A program made the translations under genes and the position numbers. From Ornatilinea sp. (GTDB lineage: Bacteria > Chloroflexota > Anaerolineae > Anaerolineales > Anaerolineaceae): a stretch of 64,000 nt of DNA. Positions 17,814-28,506 of the stretch are shown here, in pieces. Location of the stretch: contig JAHDQE010000001.1 of NCBI GenBank assembly GCA_018433975.1, forward strand, positions 1 through 64,000. Direction: 5' to 3'. Each line of letters begins with the position of its first letter. Positions within the stretch are counted from its first letter, which is position 1. The notes beneath the pieces are model-generated. The model was not told the origin of the DNA. It saw only the letters and a list, made by a program, of their open reading frames with translations, and did not search any database.

Positions 17814-19820
17814 ATGACCAATTCCCAAAAACGGCGAATTACCGCCGAAGATTTATACAAATTGCAGATGATCACCACCAGCGAAATCTCTCCTGATGGA
17901 AAATTCATTGTATATGGACTCCAGAGGGTTGAATCTGAAACGGAAAAGAAATATGCCAACCTGTGGCTTATTTCCACAGAAGATGGGGCCCCCCGGCAAA
18001 TTACTTTTGGGGATCACGTAGACCAAAGCCCAAAATGGTCACCGGATGGCACCGAGATCGCATTTCTATCCAACCGGAAAGAAGAAAAACAATTTCAACT
18101 ATACGTTCTTCCAATGCAAGGCGGTGAAGCCGGTTCAATTACCGATCTAAAAGGCGAATTTGGAGAATTCTCCTGGTCCCCGGATGGGAAGAAACTGGTT
18201 TTCGAGTTTCGAAAAAAGGACGAAGAAACCCTTAAAAGAGAGCAGGATGAGAAGAAGAAGTCTTTGGGAATCACCGCCCGCCACATTGACCGCGTCTTCT
18301 ACAAACTGGATGCCTATGGTTACCTCCCCAGGGAGCGCTGGCATATCTGGACGGTAAACCGATCCACGAAAGAAGCGCGCCAGATCACAGACAGCAAATT
18401 TTTTGATGACCTGGAGCCTTCCTGGTCCCCGGATGGGAAACAGGTCGTTTTTTGCTCAAATCACAGTGATGACCCGGATTTGAATTTTGAAGCGATTGAC
18501 CTGTTCATCGCAGACGTGGAAAAGGCAAAAGTAAGCAAATTAGAAACGCCACCCGGGGTCAAACAGACCCCTCGCTTCTCTCCTGATGGGAAATGGATTG
18601 CCTATGTAGGGCAGGATGGACAACACAACGGATGGAAAAATCAAAATTTGTGGGTCGTCGGCGCGGACGGCAAATTACCGGCCTCCAACCTGACCGGGAA
18701 ATATGATTTTCAAGTTTCAGGTTGGACGATTAATGATTATGCTCAAACTCGCAATGTTGCTCCGGTCTGGTCAAAAGATAATGAAAAAATATTCTTCATC
18801 ATAGCACGACACGGGAACACCAACCTGCTGTCTATTTCTGCTGATGGGAGTGCCTGCCAAGAGATCCTTGTCAACAATGGTGTCGTGCTCAATTTCAGTA
18901 TCGACCATGCCAACGCCCATATCGCCATTGAGCATTTAGACATGTTCACTCCCGGACAGATTCTACTCCACAATATCCATGAACAAAAACTGAAAACTCT
19001 CGTTAACATCAATCGTGATTTATTCAAAAACATAGACCTGGGAACGGTTGAGGAGATCTGGTTCAAAGGAGCAGATGGAAACGATCTTCAGGGGTGGATT
19101 TTAAAACCACCTGACTTCAATGAAAACAAACCCTATCCTGCCATTCTGGAGATTCATGGCGGTCCGCTGGTTCAATACGGTGACATCTTTATGCACGAAT
19201 TCTTTTATCTGGCCGCACAGGACTATGTTGTATTCTTTTGCAATCCCAGAGGCGGTCAGGGATACGGAGAAGAACACGCAAAAGCAATTCATGGTGCCTG
19301 GGGAACTGTGGACTTTGACGACCTGATAAGTTGGACGGATAATGTGTCACAAAAACCTTATGTGGATTCAAACCGTCTCGGGGTAACCGGCGGGAGTTAC
19401 GGTGGTTACATGACGAATTGGATTATCGGACATACCCAGCGTTTCAAAGCTGCGGTCACCCAACGCAGCGTAAGCAACCTGACCAGCATGTGGGGATCCA
19501 GTGATTTCAATTGGGCGTTCCAGGAAGAATTTGATAACAAGGCACCTTATGAAAGTATTGAGGTTTTATGGGAATGCTCCCCGATGAAACATATTGGTTC
19601 GGCAAAAACCCCCACCCTGGTCATTCATAGCGAACAGGATTTGCGCTGCCCCATTGAGCAGGGAGAACAGGTGTACGTAGCACTCAAGAAACTCGGTGTA
19701 GATACAGAATTTGTAGTTTTTCCCGAAGAACCGCATGGGCTGTCACGGAATGGAAGAACCGACCGGAGAATCGAACGCCTGAAAAGCATCTTGGGGTGGT
19801 TTGATCGATATCTCAAATAA
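17814..19820 (+). CDS. S9 family prolyl-oligopeptidase-type serine peptidase
   Basis: The 668-residue protein has an N-terminal WD40-like beta-propeller (repeated SPDG-type blades at SWSPDGK, SPRWSPDG-like and RFSPDGKWIAYVG) and a C-terminal alpha/beta hydrolase domain. The catalytic triad is visible: Ser528 in GGSYGGYMTNW, Asp609 in HSEQDLRCP and His641 in EEPHGLS. It resembles acylaminoacyl peptidases and dipeptidyl peptidases. There is no signal sequence, so it is probably a cytoplasmic oligopeptidase. A good AGAGGA site precedes the ATG. It is divergent from the selenoprotein gene. Confidence 0.94.
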   Translation: MTNSQKRRITAEDLYKLQMITTSEISPDGKFIVYGLQRVESETEKKYANLWLISTEDGAPRQITFGDHVDQSPKWSPDGTEIAFLSNRKEEKQFQLYVLPMQGGEAGSITDLKGEFGEFSWSPDGKKLVFEFRKKDEETLKREQDEKKKSLGITARHIDRVFYKLDAYGYLPRERWHIWTVNRSTKEARQITDSKFFDDLEPSWSPDGKQVVFCSNHSDDPDLNFEAIDLFIADVEKAKVSKLETPPGVKQTPRFSPDGKWIAYVGQDGQHNGWKNQNLWVVGADGKLPASNLTGKYDFQVSGWTINDYAQTRNVAPVWSKDNEKIFFIIARHGNTNLLSISADGSACQEILVNNGVVLNFSIDHANAHIAIEHLDMFTPGQILLHNIHEQKLKTLVNINRDLFKNIDLGTVEEIWFKGADGNDLQGWILKPPDFNENKPYPAILEIHGGPLVQYGDIFMHEFFYLAAQDYVVFFCNPRGGQGYGEEHAKAIHGAWGTVDFDDLISWTDNVSQKPYVDSNRLGVTGGSYGGYMTNWIIGHTQRFKAAVTQRSVSNLTSMWGSSDFNWAFQEEFDNKAPYESIEVLWECSPMKHIGSAKTPTLVIHSEQDLRCPIEQGEQVYVALKKLGVDTEFVVFPEEPHGLSRNGRTDRRIERLKSILGWFDRYLK

Positions 19821-19858
19821 TCACATGGACTAACTTGCGCAAACAGATTGAAGAATCA

Positions 19859-19900
19859 AAAAATGCACCTCTGAAAATTACAGAAGTGCATTTTCTTTTT
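19859..19900 (+). terminator. Rho-independent terminator of the S9 peptidase gene
   Basis: Arms at 19860-19873 and 19881-19894 (AAAATGCAC...CTG with CAG...GTGCATTTT) form an interrupted stem around a 7-nt loop followed by a T-run. It lies between convergent genes and may act in both directions. Confidence 0.78.
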
Positions 19901-19918
19901 AAATTTTCTGAAATCTTT

Positions 19919-20941
19919 TCAATCTATCGCGAAGAAACCAGCCCGGAGCGTGATATAAACTACATAAAGAAGCATCAAATAGATCGCTCCGACTTTGTTG
20001 AGTTTACCTTTTGTGAACCACAAAATTGCCCACAAAATTGCACCGGTCAGAGTCTCCCAAGGGAGGTCCCAAACAATCAAAGGACGGGGAACCCAATATG
20101 TGGATAACAATGCTCCGCCGCCAATGGCAACCAGAGGGTTCGTAATATTGCTTCCCACCAGGGCGCCTAAGGAAATACCATGTTCTTTATTTCCGATCCC
20201 GGCAATCGCAGTTGTCAATTCCGGCAGAGCAGAAGCAAGCCCCAATGTCACCACACCCAACAAAGAACCACCAATTCCGGTCGTTTCAACAATACTTTCG
20301 GTAATGCTGAGCACATAACCTGCACTGATCACTGTCACGGTCAAAAACAGCATAGCTAATACGGCATCCCGAAGAGCTTCCTTCCCATTCTTCGGAACAC
20401 CCTCCGCAACTTTTTCATCCTCATGAAGATTGTCTTCTTTCTTATAATGCTTCCGCTCATCCCAATAGAGATAATAAGTATAAGCAATAAAAGTTCCAAA
20501 TAGAATTGCACCATCCACACGTGAATACACACGATCCCAGCCTAGAACGATACACATCAGGGTTGTGCCAATCATCGGCAACATACTCTTCCAGAGAAAA
20601 TATCGCCGGAAATACAACTGGCCTGCAAGAAATACGACAATACCCATAATCAGCGTTTGTTGAACCACGTCCGAACCAATATTCGCACCCAGAACAATGG
20701 ATGACCCAATTTTGTAATCCAGACTACCTCTTAAGATATTTGTCGATGCAGTTAGATGCGCTGTAATCTCAGGAATACTGGTTGCCAATGATATTACCGT
20801 CATACCCATAAATGTTGATGACAAATTAAAATAAGAAGCAATCCCGATCAATTTCTTGACCGCCTGATTCGCACTGAGAACCAGCAACGCCAACGCTACC
20901 AACCCACTCAACGAGACGACCCAAATATTTTGTGTTACCAA
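19919..20941 (-). CDS. CaCA-family calcium/sodium:cation antiporter
   Basis: The protein (340 residues from TTG 20941) is an inverted-repeat membrane antiporter. The first alpha repeat has ATSIPEIT and GANIGSDV; the second has ASALPELT and GSNITNPLVAIG, so all four conserved stretches are present. A hydrophilic loop with EDEKVAEG separates the halves. The start is chosen at TTG 20941 because AAGGAGG (20951-20957) sits 9 nt upstream; the longer reading from ATG 20980 would place that site inside the gene. It exchanges Ca2+ (or another cation) for Na+ or H+ at the membrane. Ion specificity is inferred from family. Confidence 0.92.
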   Translation of the reverse strand: MVTQNIWVVSLSGLVALALLVLSANQAVKKLIGIASYFNLSSTFMGMTVISLATSIPEITAHLTASTNILRGSLDYKIGSSIVLGANIGSDVVQQTLIMGIVVFLAGQLYFRRYFLWKSMLPMIGTTLMCIVLGWDRVYSRVDGAILFGTFIAYTYYLYWDERKHYKKEDNLHEDEKVAEGVPKNGKEALRDAVLAMLFLTVTVISAGYVLSITESIVETTGIGGSLLGVVTLGLASALPELTTAIAGIGNKEHGISLGALVGSNITNPLVAIGGGALLSTYWVPRPLIVWDLPWETLTGAILWAILWFTKGKLNKVGAIYLMLLYVVYITLRAGFFAID

Positions 20942-21298
20942 CGGGACCTTCCTCCTTAAAATACGCGACCGCCAAATCACCTATAAACAAGCAATTGCGT
21001 TCGGCGGTCTTTCTTATAATTCCAGTTCAAGACTGTGACGATCTATGATCTATGCACATTCTGACCAGCCACAACCCACGAAGACCAAGTATACCAAAAT
21101 GCATATACTTGGTCAATATAGAATCATTGATCTGACACAAATTCTAATACAAATTTCAACAGGATAGTCCGTTCACTCGTATTTTTTGACAAAGATTTTT
21201 TAACTAAAGTAAGAATTGTTCGGATGAATTGCACACAGGGATAAAAACCGCACCAACATTATGGGCCACCTGAGGAATTTTTCTCAAAACAAAATGTA
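20942..21298. other. Intergenic region with a long palindrome
   Basis: No convincing coding frame is visible. The region holds the antiporter ribosome-binding site and an 11-bp perfect inverted repeat (21083-21093 with 21104-21114). The remainder is AT-rich spacer after the histidine kinase stop. Confidence 0.6.
21083..21114. repeat. 11-bp perfect inverted repeat upstream of the antiporter gene
   Basis: GACCAAGTATA and TATACTTGGTC are separated by 10 nt. There is no T-run on either side, so it is more likely an operator or a 5'-leader hairpin of the antiporter gene than a terminator. Confidence 0.7.
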
Positions 21299-24200
21299 TT
21301 AGACTCTCTTATCAAGAAAATGATCAATTCTATCTTTCTGCTGCCCAATCAGTCCTACCAATTGCTGGCATTTTAGAAGCTCACCGTTCTTGGCCTGAAT
21401 TTCCAACGCCTTCGCCAATTTAGATGTTTCGTCTGCGCACAGAGTAGCAGCAGCCCCCTTGACATTATGGGCCAGATCCGAAATTTTTTCAAACTCTCCA
21501 ACCTGAAGCGCGTCGTTCAATTGGTCAAACTTATAATTCAGATCTCTTTGAAAATCTTGCAACAATTCGTTTAAAAATCCCCGATCGATCCCTAATTGGT
21601 TTAGTGCTTTATCGATATCAAAGGGGATTGCATTTCCTTTTCCGTTTTCTTTTTCCATTTCCAAAAGCTTTCCCGTCGGAACGACTTCAAAGGCATCAAT
21701 ATTAGCCCAATCTTCAATTTTTTTCAGGACTTCTTTAGACACCAATGGCTTTGAAAGGTAATCATCCATTCCCGCTTCCAAACAACGCTCCCGGTCCCCT
21801 TTCATGGCATGCGCTGTCATCGCAATAATAGGAATATGTGATTCTCCTGCCTCATATTTCCGGATAAGCTGTGTAGCTTCTAAACCATCAATCTCCGGCA
21901 TTTGAACATCCATGAAAACAAGGTTATATTTCCTGAACTTAAACGCCTGAACAGCTTCCGCACCATTCCGTGCCAGATCAACCGGATAGCCCGCCTTCTG
22001 TAAAATCGCCAACCCCAGCTTTTGATTGACCAGATTATCTTCCACAAGCAGGATTCTTATCTTTTGTCTTATTTTTTCCGATAAAGTATGTTGTGTAAGA
22101 ATATTCTTTTTGTCAGCCAATCTGCCAGTAGATTTCTCTACAAATAGCGTGTGAAGAGCTTCGTATAACTGCCTCATTTTTACCGGTTTAACTAAATACC
22201 CAGAACATCCCAAATCTTGAAATCGGGTTGCATCTCCCCGGTAACCCATTGAAGTTAATATCACAACAACCGTGTCACTGATCTCAGGGTCGCTTTTTAT
22301 TAAATTCAAAACACCCTCGCCGTCCATTTCCGGCATCTGCATGTCTAAGAGAACAAGATCAAACGGATTGGATTTTTTCTTCGCGGCTCGAAGAGCCGTT
22401 AAGGCTTCCTGCCCTCCCACCACAGCCACTACTTTACACCCGAAACCTTCTACGGACTTTGTCATTATTGTTCGATTGGTACGGTTGTCATCCACTATCA
22501 AAACGCGATAAGCCGAAAAATCAACGTTCAGGAATGGTGTTGGGCCGATCGGATCGGATTGCTTCTCCAACGTTAAAGAAAACCAAAACGTACTCCCCTT
22601 TCCCAGATCACTTTCGACGCCAATTTCACCCTGCATCAATTCAACAAGTTGTTTTGTAATCGCCAGCCCCAGACCGGTGCCCCCATATTTCCTGGTTGTA
22701 GAACTATCCATTTGAGTGAACTTTTCAAAAATGGCTTTTTGCCGTTCAGAAGGAATCCCAATCCCGCTATCCGTAACTTCAAACCTTAAGGATACATTTG
22801 TTTCAGTTTCTTCAATTTTTTCGGCCCTGACAACAATATCCCCTTTTTCCGTAAACTTAATTGCATTTCCAATTAAGTTAAACAGAATTTGTCTGATTCT
22901 GCCCGGATCACCAATCAGATTGGATGGGATTTCAAGAGGAATGAAACATGAAATTTCAAGGTGTTTATTTTCTGCACGAGGCACAAGTGAATAAACGACA
23001 TTTTCAACCGTTGTTCTCAAGTCAAAATTAATTTTTTCAAGGTCCAGTTTTCCGGACTCAATTTTCGCAAAATCCAATATATCATTGATAATCGCAAGCA
23101 GTGCATCCGCACTTTCTCGGGCTGTTTCGAGGTAATCCCGTTGTTCATCCGTGAGTTTTGTCAACAGCACAAGGTCCGTCATTCCCATGATTCCATTCAT
23201 GGGAGTACGAATTTCATGGCTCATGGTTGCCAAAAAATCACTTTTAGCACGATCCGCCGCTTCTGCTTCCTGGCGCGCTTTTACCAGGTCCGATACATCA
23301 TGATACATTGCAAGTGCACCAATGTGCTCCCCACCAATCACCACAGGGACACCCAATATTTCCATATCCAGAAGAGTACCGTCTTTTCTGAATCTTTGTC
23401 CAAAAATATGAATTTTTCCTCCTTGGAGGACTGTCTGTGTCAGTTGAGTGGCCTGTTCATACTCATTATTTGTCGTTAAAAGCAGATCTAATTCTCGGCC
23501 CATGACTTCTTGTTTGGTAAAGCCAAATACGTTCAAAAAAGCCGGATTGCAGGAAGTAATGTGCTGCTCAAGGTCTAAAGTAACAATCGCGACCGGACTA
23601 TTTTCAATCAACGTTTGGAAGAATTCCTTTTGATGGTTTACTTCCAATTCATTAATCTTTTGTTTTGTAACATCTCGAATAACATAAATAATTCGTTCAA
23701 GATTACCCTCGAAAGCTGTAGGATAGCTTGAAATCTCAAACCAGCCCGGTATAACCGGCAATCGGATTTCTTTATTAAAATTCAGGTCTGCTCTTTCCTC
23801 GCCAAAAAAAGTTTTTACAAAAGACTTTCCAATTAGATCCGTAAACGACAATCTCAAACGATCTGTAACTGCTTTATTACAACGCACAATATTTCCCTGC
23901 TCGTCCGTTAACACAATCAGATCAGAAACTGAATCAAATGTCGATTCCCATTCGAGCTTTGCTTTCTGGATAATCTGCTCTATCCGGTTGCGGTCTTTAA
24001 TTTCTTCTCTCAACTCTGTAATGATATCTGACAGAGATTTTTGATCACCCCAGGAAACAGAATCGATTTGATTCTTTAGCCGCATGAACTCATCCTGTCG
24101 ATTCCCAATCAGAAATGCAAAAGCACCTAAAAATAACGGTGCCGAATCAATGATCCATAGGAGAGATCTGGTTTTCTGAATATCCAAAAGATTCGCAATC

Positions 24201-24322
24201 GAAAAAGCCATGTTCTCTTGTTCCAAAACAAGGAAGATAGCAATAATCGGAAACAGGAAACCAAGTAAGACCCCCAGAACAGTAGAAAGAATGGAGTAAT
24301 TAAAGATTCGGTTTTTTTTCAT
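21299..24322 (-). CDS. Hybrid sensor histidine kinase with two receiver domains and Hpt domain
   Basis: The 1007-residue multidomain kinase has two N-terminal membrane helices (~8-31 and ~53-73), two PAS domains (~118-222 and ~228-348), and HisKA with His369 in [13 protein letters not shown]. The HATPase domain has N-box [11 protein letters not shown]-like text (~481-490), DSGIGIP and GGTGLGL. Two receiver domains have phospho-acceptors Asp660 (LVLLDMQMP) and Asp805 (LVFMDVQMP). A C-terminal Hpt domain has His952 in AHNVKGAAA. It is a BarA/TorS-like phosphorelay kinase with nearly no periplasmic sensor domain, so the PAS domains probably sense cytoplasmic or redox cues. No cognate DNA-binding regulator is adjacent. 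Confidence 0.96.
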   Translation of the reverse strand: MKKNRIFNYSILSTVLGVLLGFLFPIIAIFLVLEQENMAFSIANLLDIQKTRSLLWIIDSAPLFLGAFAFLIGNRQDEFMRLKNQIDSVSWGDQKSLSDIITELREEIKDRNRIEQIIQKAKLEWESTFDSVSDLIVLTDEQGNIVRCNKAVTDRLRLSFTDLIGKSFVKTFFGEERADLNFNKEIRLPVIPGWFEISSYPTAFEGNLERIIYVIRDVTKQKINELEVNHQKEFFQTLIENSPVAIVTLDLEQHITSCNPAFLNVFGFTKQEVMGRELDLLLTTNNEYEQATQLTQTVLQGGKIHIFGQRFRKDGTLLDMEILGVPVVIGGEHIGALAMYHDVSDLVKARQEAEAADRAKSDFLATMSHEIRTPMNGIMGMTDLVLLTKLTDEQRDYLETARESADALLAIINDILDFAKIESGKLDLEKINFDLRTTVENVVYSLVPRAENKHLEISCFIPLEIPSNLIGDPGRIRQILFNLIGNAIKFTEKGDIVVRAEKIEETETNVSLRFEVTDSGIGIPSERQKAIFEKFTQMDSSTTRKYGGTGLGLAITKQLVELMQGEIGVESDLGKGSTFWFSLTLEKQSDPIGPTPFLNVDFSAYRVLIVDDNRTNRTIMTKSVEGFGCKVVAVVGGQEALTALRAAKKKSNPFDLVLLDMQMPEMDGEGVLNLIKSDPEISDTVVVILTSMGYRGDATRFQDLGCSGYLVKPVKMRQLYEALHTLFVEKSTGRLADKKNILTQHTLSEKIRQKIRILLVEDNLVNQKLGLAILQKAGYPVDLARNGAEAVQAFKFRKYNLVFMDVQMPEIDGLEATQLIRKYEAGESHIPIIAMTAHAMKGDRERCLEAGMDDYLSKPLVSKEVLKKIEDWANIDAFEVVPTGKLLEMEKENGKGNAIPFDIDKALNQLGIDRGFLNELLQDFQRDLNYKFDQLNDALQVGEFEKISDLAHNVKGAAATLCADETSKLAKALEIQAKNGELLKCQQLVGLIGQQKDRIDHFLDKRV

Positions 24323-24471
24323 AGAAGAATAAGTTCCAACGCTGATTACTTTATAAATTTAAACCAACATACCGATTAGCACACTTTCACCACATCTGAA
24401 TATTTTTCAACGAATAAAATTTATTGGATCGGTAAGCATCCTACAAGAAACATGCCAGACAAACCCGTCTT

Positions 24472-25764
24472 TTATGAGCTTAACCCGGCTCTGCTTCGAA
24501 GTCCTTTTATAGCTGTTCTACATTCCGAGAGTAATGCTTGTTCATCCAGGACAAGAACTTTTTTGTTTTGCATCAATACCTTGCCCTCAACAATCACTGT
24601 ATCCACATCTGCACCATGGCTGCTCAGAACAATGGCCGAATCAATATCCTGAACCGGAACAGCTCTGGGATGGTTAAGGTCCACAACAATCAAGTCAGCG
24701 GCCTTTCCTGCGGCTAGTACACGATTGCCAACACCAAGCTGCAAAGCCTGCGATGGCGGGAGTATCGTGGCGTCCTTTGTGGATATTCGCGCCAGATTTA
24801 CAGCCGTCTTTAGCGACTCTAAAGTATCCTGATTATCATTACTGGCCGGGCCATCGGTTCCAATACGAATCAGAACGCCTTCCGAAAGCATTTTTGCAAT
24901 GGGCGCAATACCGGAACCTAAAACCGCATTTGAAACCGGACAATGGACGACCAGAGCATTTGCTTCCTTCATCCATTTAATTTCATCATCGGTTACCCAA
25001 ACCGCGTGCACAACCTGAGTATCCCTGTCCATCACGTCAATTGATTTCAACCATTCAACCGGCCGTAAGCCATATTCATCCAGAGACATTTGAACTTCTT
25101 CCTGGGTTTCGGCGACGTGAAAATGTGTAAAAGAGTTGTAAGCTTGCGCCATTTGATGGCTGACAGTCAGGGTTTCTCTGGAGCACCTCCATAATGCAAG
25201 TGGTCCATTGGCTATCCCAACTCGTGAATTTCCCTGCCATTTCAGGAAAAGCCTCTCTAGATCTTCCAAAATCGCTTTAGGATCTTCCGCGTTCTTCCCT
25301 TTATCGGACCATGATCTTGCCAGAGTAAACCGAAGGCCAATTTCATCCGCAGCCTGACACACATGATCCGTATAAACCGTCGATTTTGCCACTTTATGAT
25401 GGTCAATAACATCCGTTGCCCCACATTTTAAATTCTCCACAAGCCCTAAATAAGCTGCCAGTTGAAGTTCCTCTGGAGAAATTGCCCCTTGAAGCGGCCA
25501 AATCAGATTTTTCAACCAGGGTAACAACGCTCTTCCACCTGCGAGGCCCCTCATAAAAGTCTGGCTGAGATGTGTATGCCCATTAATAAAGCCCGGCATC
25601 ACCGCACAGTGTTCGGCATCAATAACCTGATCAATTTGAAGGTCATTCGGAGGATATCCTTCCTGAACCAGATCAAGCACATCATCATCTACCAGCACAA
25701 AACCTGGCTCTTTCCATCCATCTGAAGTTAATACAGCACCATTTTTGATAAGTATTCGTGTCAT
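24472..25764 (-). CDS. TRZ/ATZ-family amidohydrolase (aminohydrolase/deaminase)
   Basis: The amidohydrolase (430 residues from 25764) has metal ligands in HTHLSQTFMRG, FHVAETQEE and VVHAVWV, and the catalytic Asp in RIGTDGPASND. This is the pattern of MtaD/SsnA/AtzA-type enzymes that deaminate methylthioadenosine, S-adenosylhomocysteine, guanine or chlorinated triazines. ATG 25764 is preferred because AGGTGA lies 4 nt upstream; a longer reading to 25818 lacks support. It is transcribed alone, with a possible -10 element at 25967. The substrate is unknown. Confidence 0.87.
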   Translation of the reverse strand: MTRILIKNGAVLTSDGWKEPGFVLVDDDVLDLVQEGYPPNDLQIDQVIDAEHCAVMPGFINGHTHLSQTFMRGLAGGRALLPWLKNLIWPLQGAISPEELQLAAYLGLVENLKCGATDVIDHHKVAKSTVYTDHVCQAADEIGLRFTLARSWSDKGKNAEDPKAILEDLERLFLKWQGNSRVGIANGPLALWRCSRETLTVSHQMAQAYNSFTHFHVAETQEEVQMSLDEYGLRPVEWLKSIDVMDRDTQVVHAVWVTDDEIKWMKEANALVVHCPVSNAVLGSGIAPIAKMLSEGVLIRIGTDGPASNDNQDTLESLKTAVNLARISTKDATILPPSQALQLGVGNRVLAAGKAADLIVVDLNHPRAVPVQDIDSAIVLSSHGADVDTVIVEGKVLMQNKKVLVLDEQALLSECRTAIKGLRSRAGLSS

Positions 25765-26239
25765 CATGTCACCTGTTCGGATATTCGACTGAAATGTATA
25801 AACCGGTTTGTTTTTCAACGAGGAAAAAAATCATCAGATGCGTATTGCAGGTTTGCATTTATAAACTACTTTACCCAACACTTTAACGATGGGCACAATT
25901 TTCATTCACATTCTCTTGAGAGCAATAAAAAAACTTCCAAAGAATATATTGGGGAACACTTTTTTGATTATAGCATAAGGCCCAAAAGAAATTATTTTGG
26001 GCTGTCAGAATTCCAATTGACGGGTTTTTGCCGAAAAATTTCAGTTTTAATTTGTTGAAGTTGCTCAAGAGTTTTCAAGACGTGAAGAAGAGGAAATATT
26101 CACATCTATAAATACGCGCAGTTTTAACATTAAAACCTGGTATTCCATGCCCCGACCACGCCAACTCGAATGAGAAACAAAAAAGAGAGCTGTTTACTAA
26201 AATAGCAGACAGCTCTCAAAAACGCTTACAAGGCTGTTA
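25765..26239. other. Intergenic region between amidohydrolase and aldolase genes
   Basis: No supported gene is present; a 61-codon minus-strand frame (25883-26068) has no family features or ribosome-binding site. Contents are a GCCCAAAA/TTTTGGGC hairpin at 25980-26002, a candidate minus-strand -10 TATAAT at 25967-25972 for the amidohydrolase, and a terminator at 26178-26217. Confidence 0.6.
26178..26217 (-). terminator. Terminator of the carbohydrate operon
   Basis: On the minus strand a 9-bp stem GAGAGCTGT/ACAGCTCTC, with a possible inner helix, is followed by six T residues. It lies 22 nt after the aldolase stop, the last gene of the operon. Confidence 0.85.
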
Positions 26240-26986
26240 TTATGATCCCCACATCACATCCGCAATCTGGCGAGTTAATCCTTCCGGATCTTCCGATTGC
26301 CAGACCCGCCGGCCAATTGCTACACCCACAGCTCCGCCTTCGAGTGCTTCTCTAACCAGGTCTATGGTAGAAAGCCCGCTCTCCTTTGGGCCGCCGGCTA
26401 CAATGATGGGTACAGGTACAGACTGGACGATATCTTTAAATTCTTCCACATTTCCACAATAGTTTGTCTTGATCACATCTGCCCCAATTTCCATCCCTAT
26501 CCGTGCAGCATGTGCGATGGCATCCGCTTCAAAGAATCGGTCCGATGGCGGCATCATCTCTGCCACAACCGGCATCTCGTACGGAGCGCACAGATTCACA
26601 AGATCTGCAAGCCAGCGGTAAATCTCAATATCTCCCTGTCTTCCAAAGAAGACCGAAACAGCAACAGCGTCTGCACCCATCCTTAATGCCGTCTCAATCG
26701 TAGAAATTGGGGTTTCCTGCGTGCTCTGATCACTGAGCCCTGCCGTTAAACTGACACGCAGCACAACGCCGGTGGATGAGGTCAAAACTGGTTCCACAAC
26801 ATTGAAAAACCCTGGTGAAGCCAACAAAGCATTTGCCCCACCGGCTATCACTTTCTGCACAATCTCCTTGGGGCGATTCAACCCATTTACTGGCCCTAAC
26901 CAGCCAGCATGATCAAGAGGTGAAAGCAGGCATCGCTTCTCAGCTCCAATAAATAATCTGTTCATCCGTCGGGCTTTTCCAAACAT
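26240..26986 (-). CDS. Class I aldolase of the DeoC/FbaB/LacD superfamily
   Basis: The 248-residue TIM-barrel protein has LSPLDHAGWLGP near the start, NALLASPGFF, GADAVAVSVFFG, and the Schiff-base lysine motif GADVIKTNYCG, followed by a phosphate-binding IIVAGGPK and GAVGVAIGR. It resembles class I fructose-bisphosphate aldolase-like proteins, LsrF and aminodideoxyheptulosonate synthase. As the final gene after a sugar kinase and dehydrogenase, it probably cleaves a phosphorylated ketose. AAGGAG precedes the ATG. The exact substrate is unknown. Confidence 0.86.
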   Translation of the reverse strand: MFGKARRMNRLFIGAEKRCLLSPLDHAGWLGPVNGLNRPKEIVQKVIAGGANALLASPGFFNVVEPVLTSSTGVVLRVSLTAGLSDQSTQETPISTIETALRMGADAVAVSVFFGRQGDIEIYRWLADLVNLCAPYEMPVVAEMMPPSDRFFEADAIAHAARIGMEIGADVIKTNYCGNVEEFKDIVQSVPVPIIVAGGPKESGLSTIDLVREALEGGAVGVAIGRRVWQSEDPEGLTRQIADVMWGS

Positions 26987-27035
26987 AATTTCTCCTTATC
27001 TACGTTTTGATCTGATAATTTCAAACATAAGTAGT

Positions 27036-28502
27036 TCATAATCTGGATAACGTCTTATCGGCGTATTCCGATAATTCACGAAATTGAGTATATAAACTCT
27101 GATACAACTCGCGCCGGCTTACATCCGGGCTGACTTTAACAGGCTCTTCAAAAGTTCGATTTATTGCTGTTTCAAATGAATCGATACCCATTGCTGCGCA
27201 GGCATAGGCATAAAGCCCCCGGGTAACCGTCTCGACCCCCGAAAAAGTGACCACCGGAATTTGACAGACATCCGCAAATATCTGAGCCAGGCCAGTAATG
27301 GCTCCGCCGCCACCTGCTAAAGCGATTTCGGTAATCTCCACACCCAGTTCCTGGTAAATATCCAGATATCGTCGAAGGGAATATCCCAATCCTTCCAAAA
27401 CTGCCCGTACCAATTGAGGTTTTTGGTGTGACAAAGTCAATCCATAAAAGCCTCCACGAAGCCGATCGTTCCAGTATGGGCTGCGTTCGCCGGAAAGATA
27501 GGGCAAAAAGAACAGACCGCCGGAACCGGGTTGTGTAGAAATACTTTCAGCAATCATCTCTTCAAAAGCTGTGCCATTGGAATAAAGCGTGTTGGCAATC
27601 CAGGTGAGGGACGCTCCCGTTGTCGAGGATACCCCTCCGAGCAGCTTATAAGGCAGCAAAGGATAGGTATATAATCTGTCCTCACCCTGCGGTGCCTGCC
27701 AGTTTTGCAGGACCGGGCAGAAAATCATTGAGGAAGTTCCCATCGAACAAGTCACCCTGCCATACGCCGGCGGTGCACCCGAAACAAGCGCCAGGACGTC
27801 CCCGGCACCAACAATCACTTTTGTCCCGGCAGAGAATCCGAATTCATCACAAATTTCTTTTCGTAAGTGCCCCGCTTCATCCTGTGGATTTCTCAAAGGA
27901 GGTAAAATACCGGGATCAATCCCAATTCCCTTCAACCGCTCTGTAGCCCAATCCAGATCATTCCAATCCAATAGAGCCGCTCCACCAGCCTCCGTAAAAT
28001 CCGTAAGGATTTCGCCGGTCAGACAAAATCGGAGATAGTCTTTTGGCCACAGCAAATAGCGCGTTTTCTCCAACACCTCAGGGCGGTGTCTTTTCAACCA
28101 CAGCAGTTTGGGCAATGTATAAGTGGAGTTCAAATGATAAGCCGGAAGGTTCAGCTCTTGCTGTAATTCAGCTGTCTCCGCTGCCGCACGGCGGTCCAGC
28201 CATAAAATCGTGGGTGCGGCCGGGTAATATGCCTCATCCAGCAATACCGCAGAATGCATTTGCCCCGTCAGAGCAATAACTTTAATATTGCTCAGCCAAT
28301 CTCCAGCGCCTTTAATCTGGTGGAATACCTCTTTCAAAGCATCCCACCATACCAAAGGGTCAATTTCTCCCTGGCCGGGTTGTGGAATAGTATAGTCATA
28401 ACGTCTGGAAATATTTTTCAATACCTTTCCAGAAACATCATAAACGACAACCTTGAGCGCAGATGTACCTACATCCACTGCCAGCAAAAAAACTTCGCTC
28501 AT
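27036..28502 (-). CDS. FGGY-family carbohydrate kinase, xylulokinase-like
   Basis: The kinase (488 residues) has the ASKHA phosphate-binding DVGTSALKVVVYD near the start, ALTGQMHSAVLLD (xylulokinase-like), GAGDVLALVSGAPP, SMGTSSMIF, YLSGERSPYWN and ALAGGGGAI near the C-terminus. These are the FGGY domains in the usual order. The start at 28502 is chosen because it lies just after the dehydrogenase stop at 28507; two upstream in-frame starts would overlap that gene. It phosphorylates a ketose or polyol supplied by the dehydrogenase. Xylulose is only one candidate. Confidence 0.88.
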   Translation of the reverse strand: MSEVFLLAVDVGTSALKVVVYDVSGKVLKNISRRYDYTIPQPGQGEIDPLVWWDALKEVFHQIKGAGDWLSNIKVIALTGQMHSAVLLDEAYYPAAPTILWLDRRAAAETAELQQELNLPAYHLNSTYTLPKLLWLKRHRPEVLEKTRYLLWPKDYLRFCLTGEILTDFTEAGGAALLDWNDLDWATERLKGIGIDPGILPPLRNPQDEAGHLRKEICDEFGFSAGTKVIVGAGDVLALVSGAPPAYGRVTCSMGTSSMIFCPVLQNWQAPQGEDRLYTYPLLPYKLLGGVSSTTGASLTWIANTLYSNGTAFEEMIAESISTQPGSGGLFFLPYLSGERSPYWNDRLRGGFYGLTLSHQKPQLVRAVLEGLGYSLRRYLDIYQELGVEITEIALAGGGGAITGLAQIFADVCQIPVVTFSGVETVTRGLYAYACAAMGIDSFETAINRTFEEPVKVSPDVSRRELYQSLYTQFRELSEYADKTLSRL

Positions 28503-28506
28503 TAGA

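Noticed and set aside
25883-26068. 61-codon minus-strand frame
   Set aside because: No ribosome-binding site or recognisable domain, and it overlaps a hairpin and a candidate promoter.
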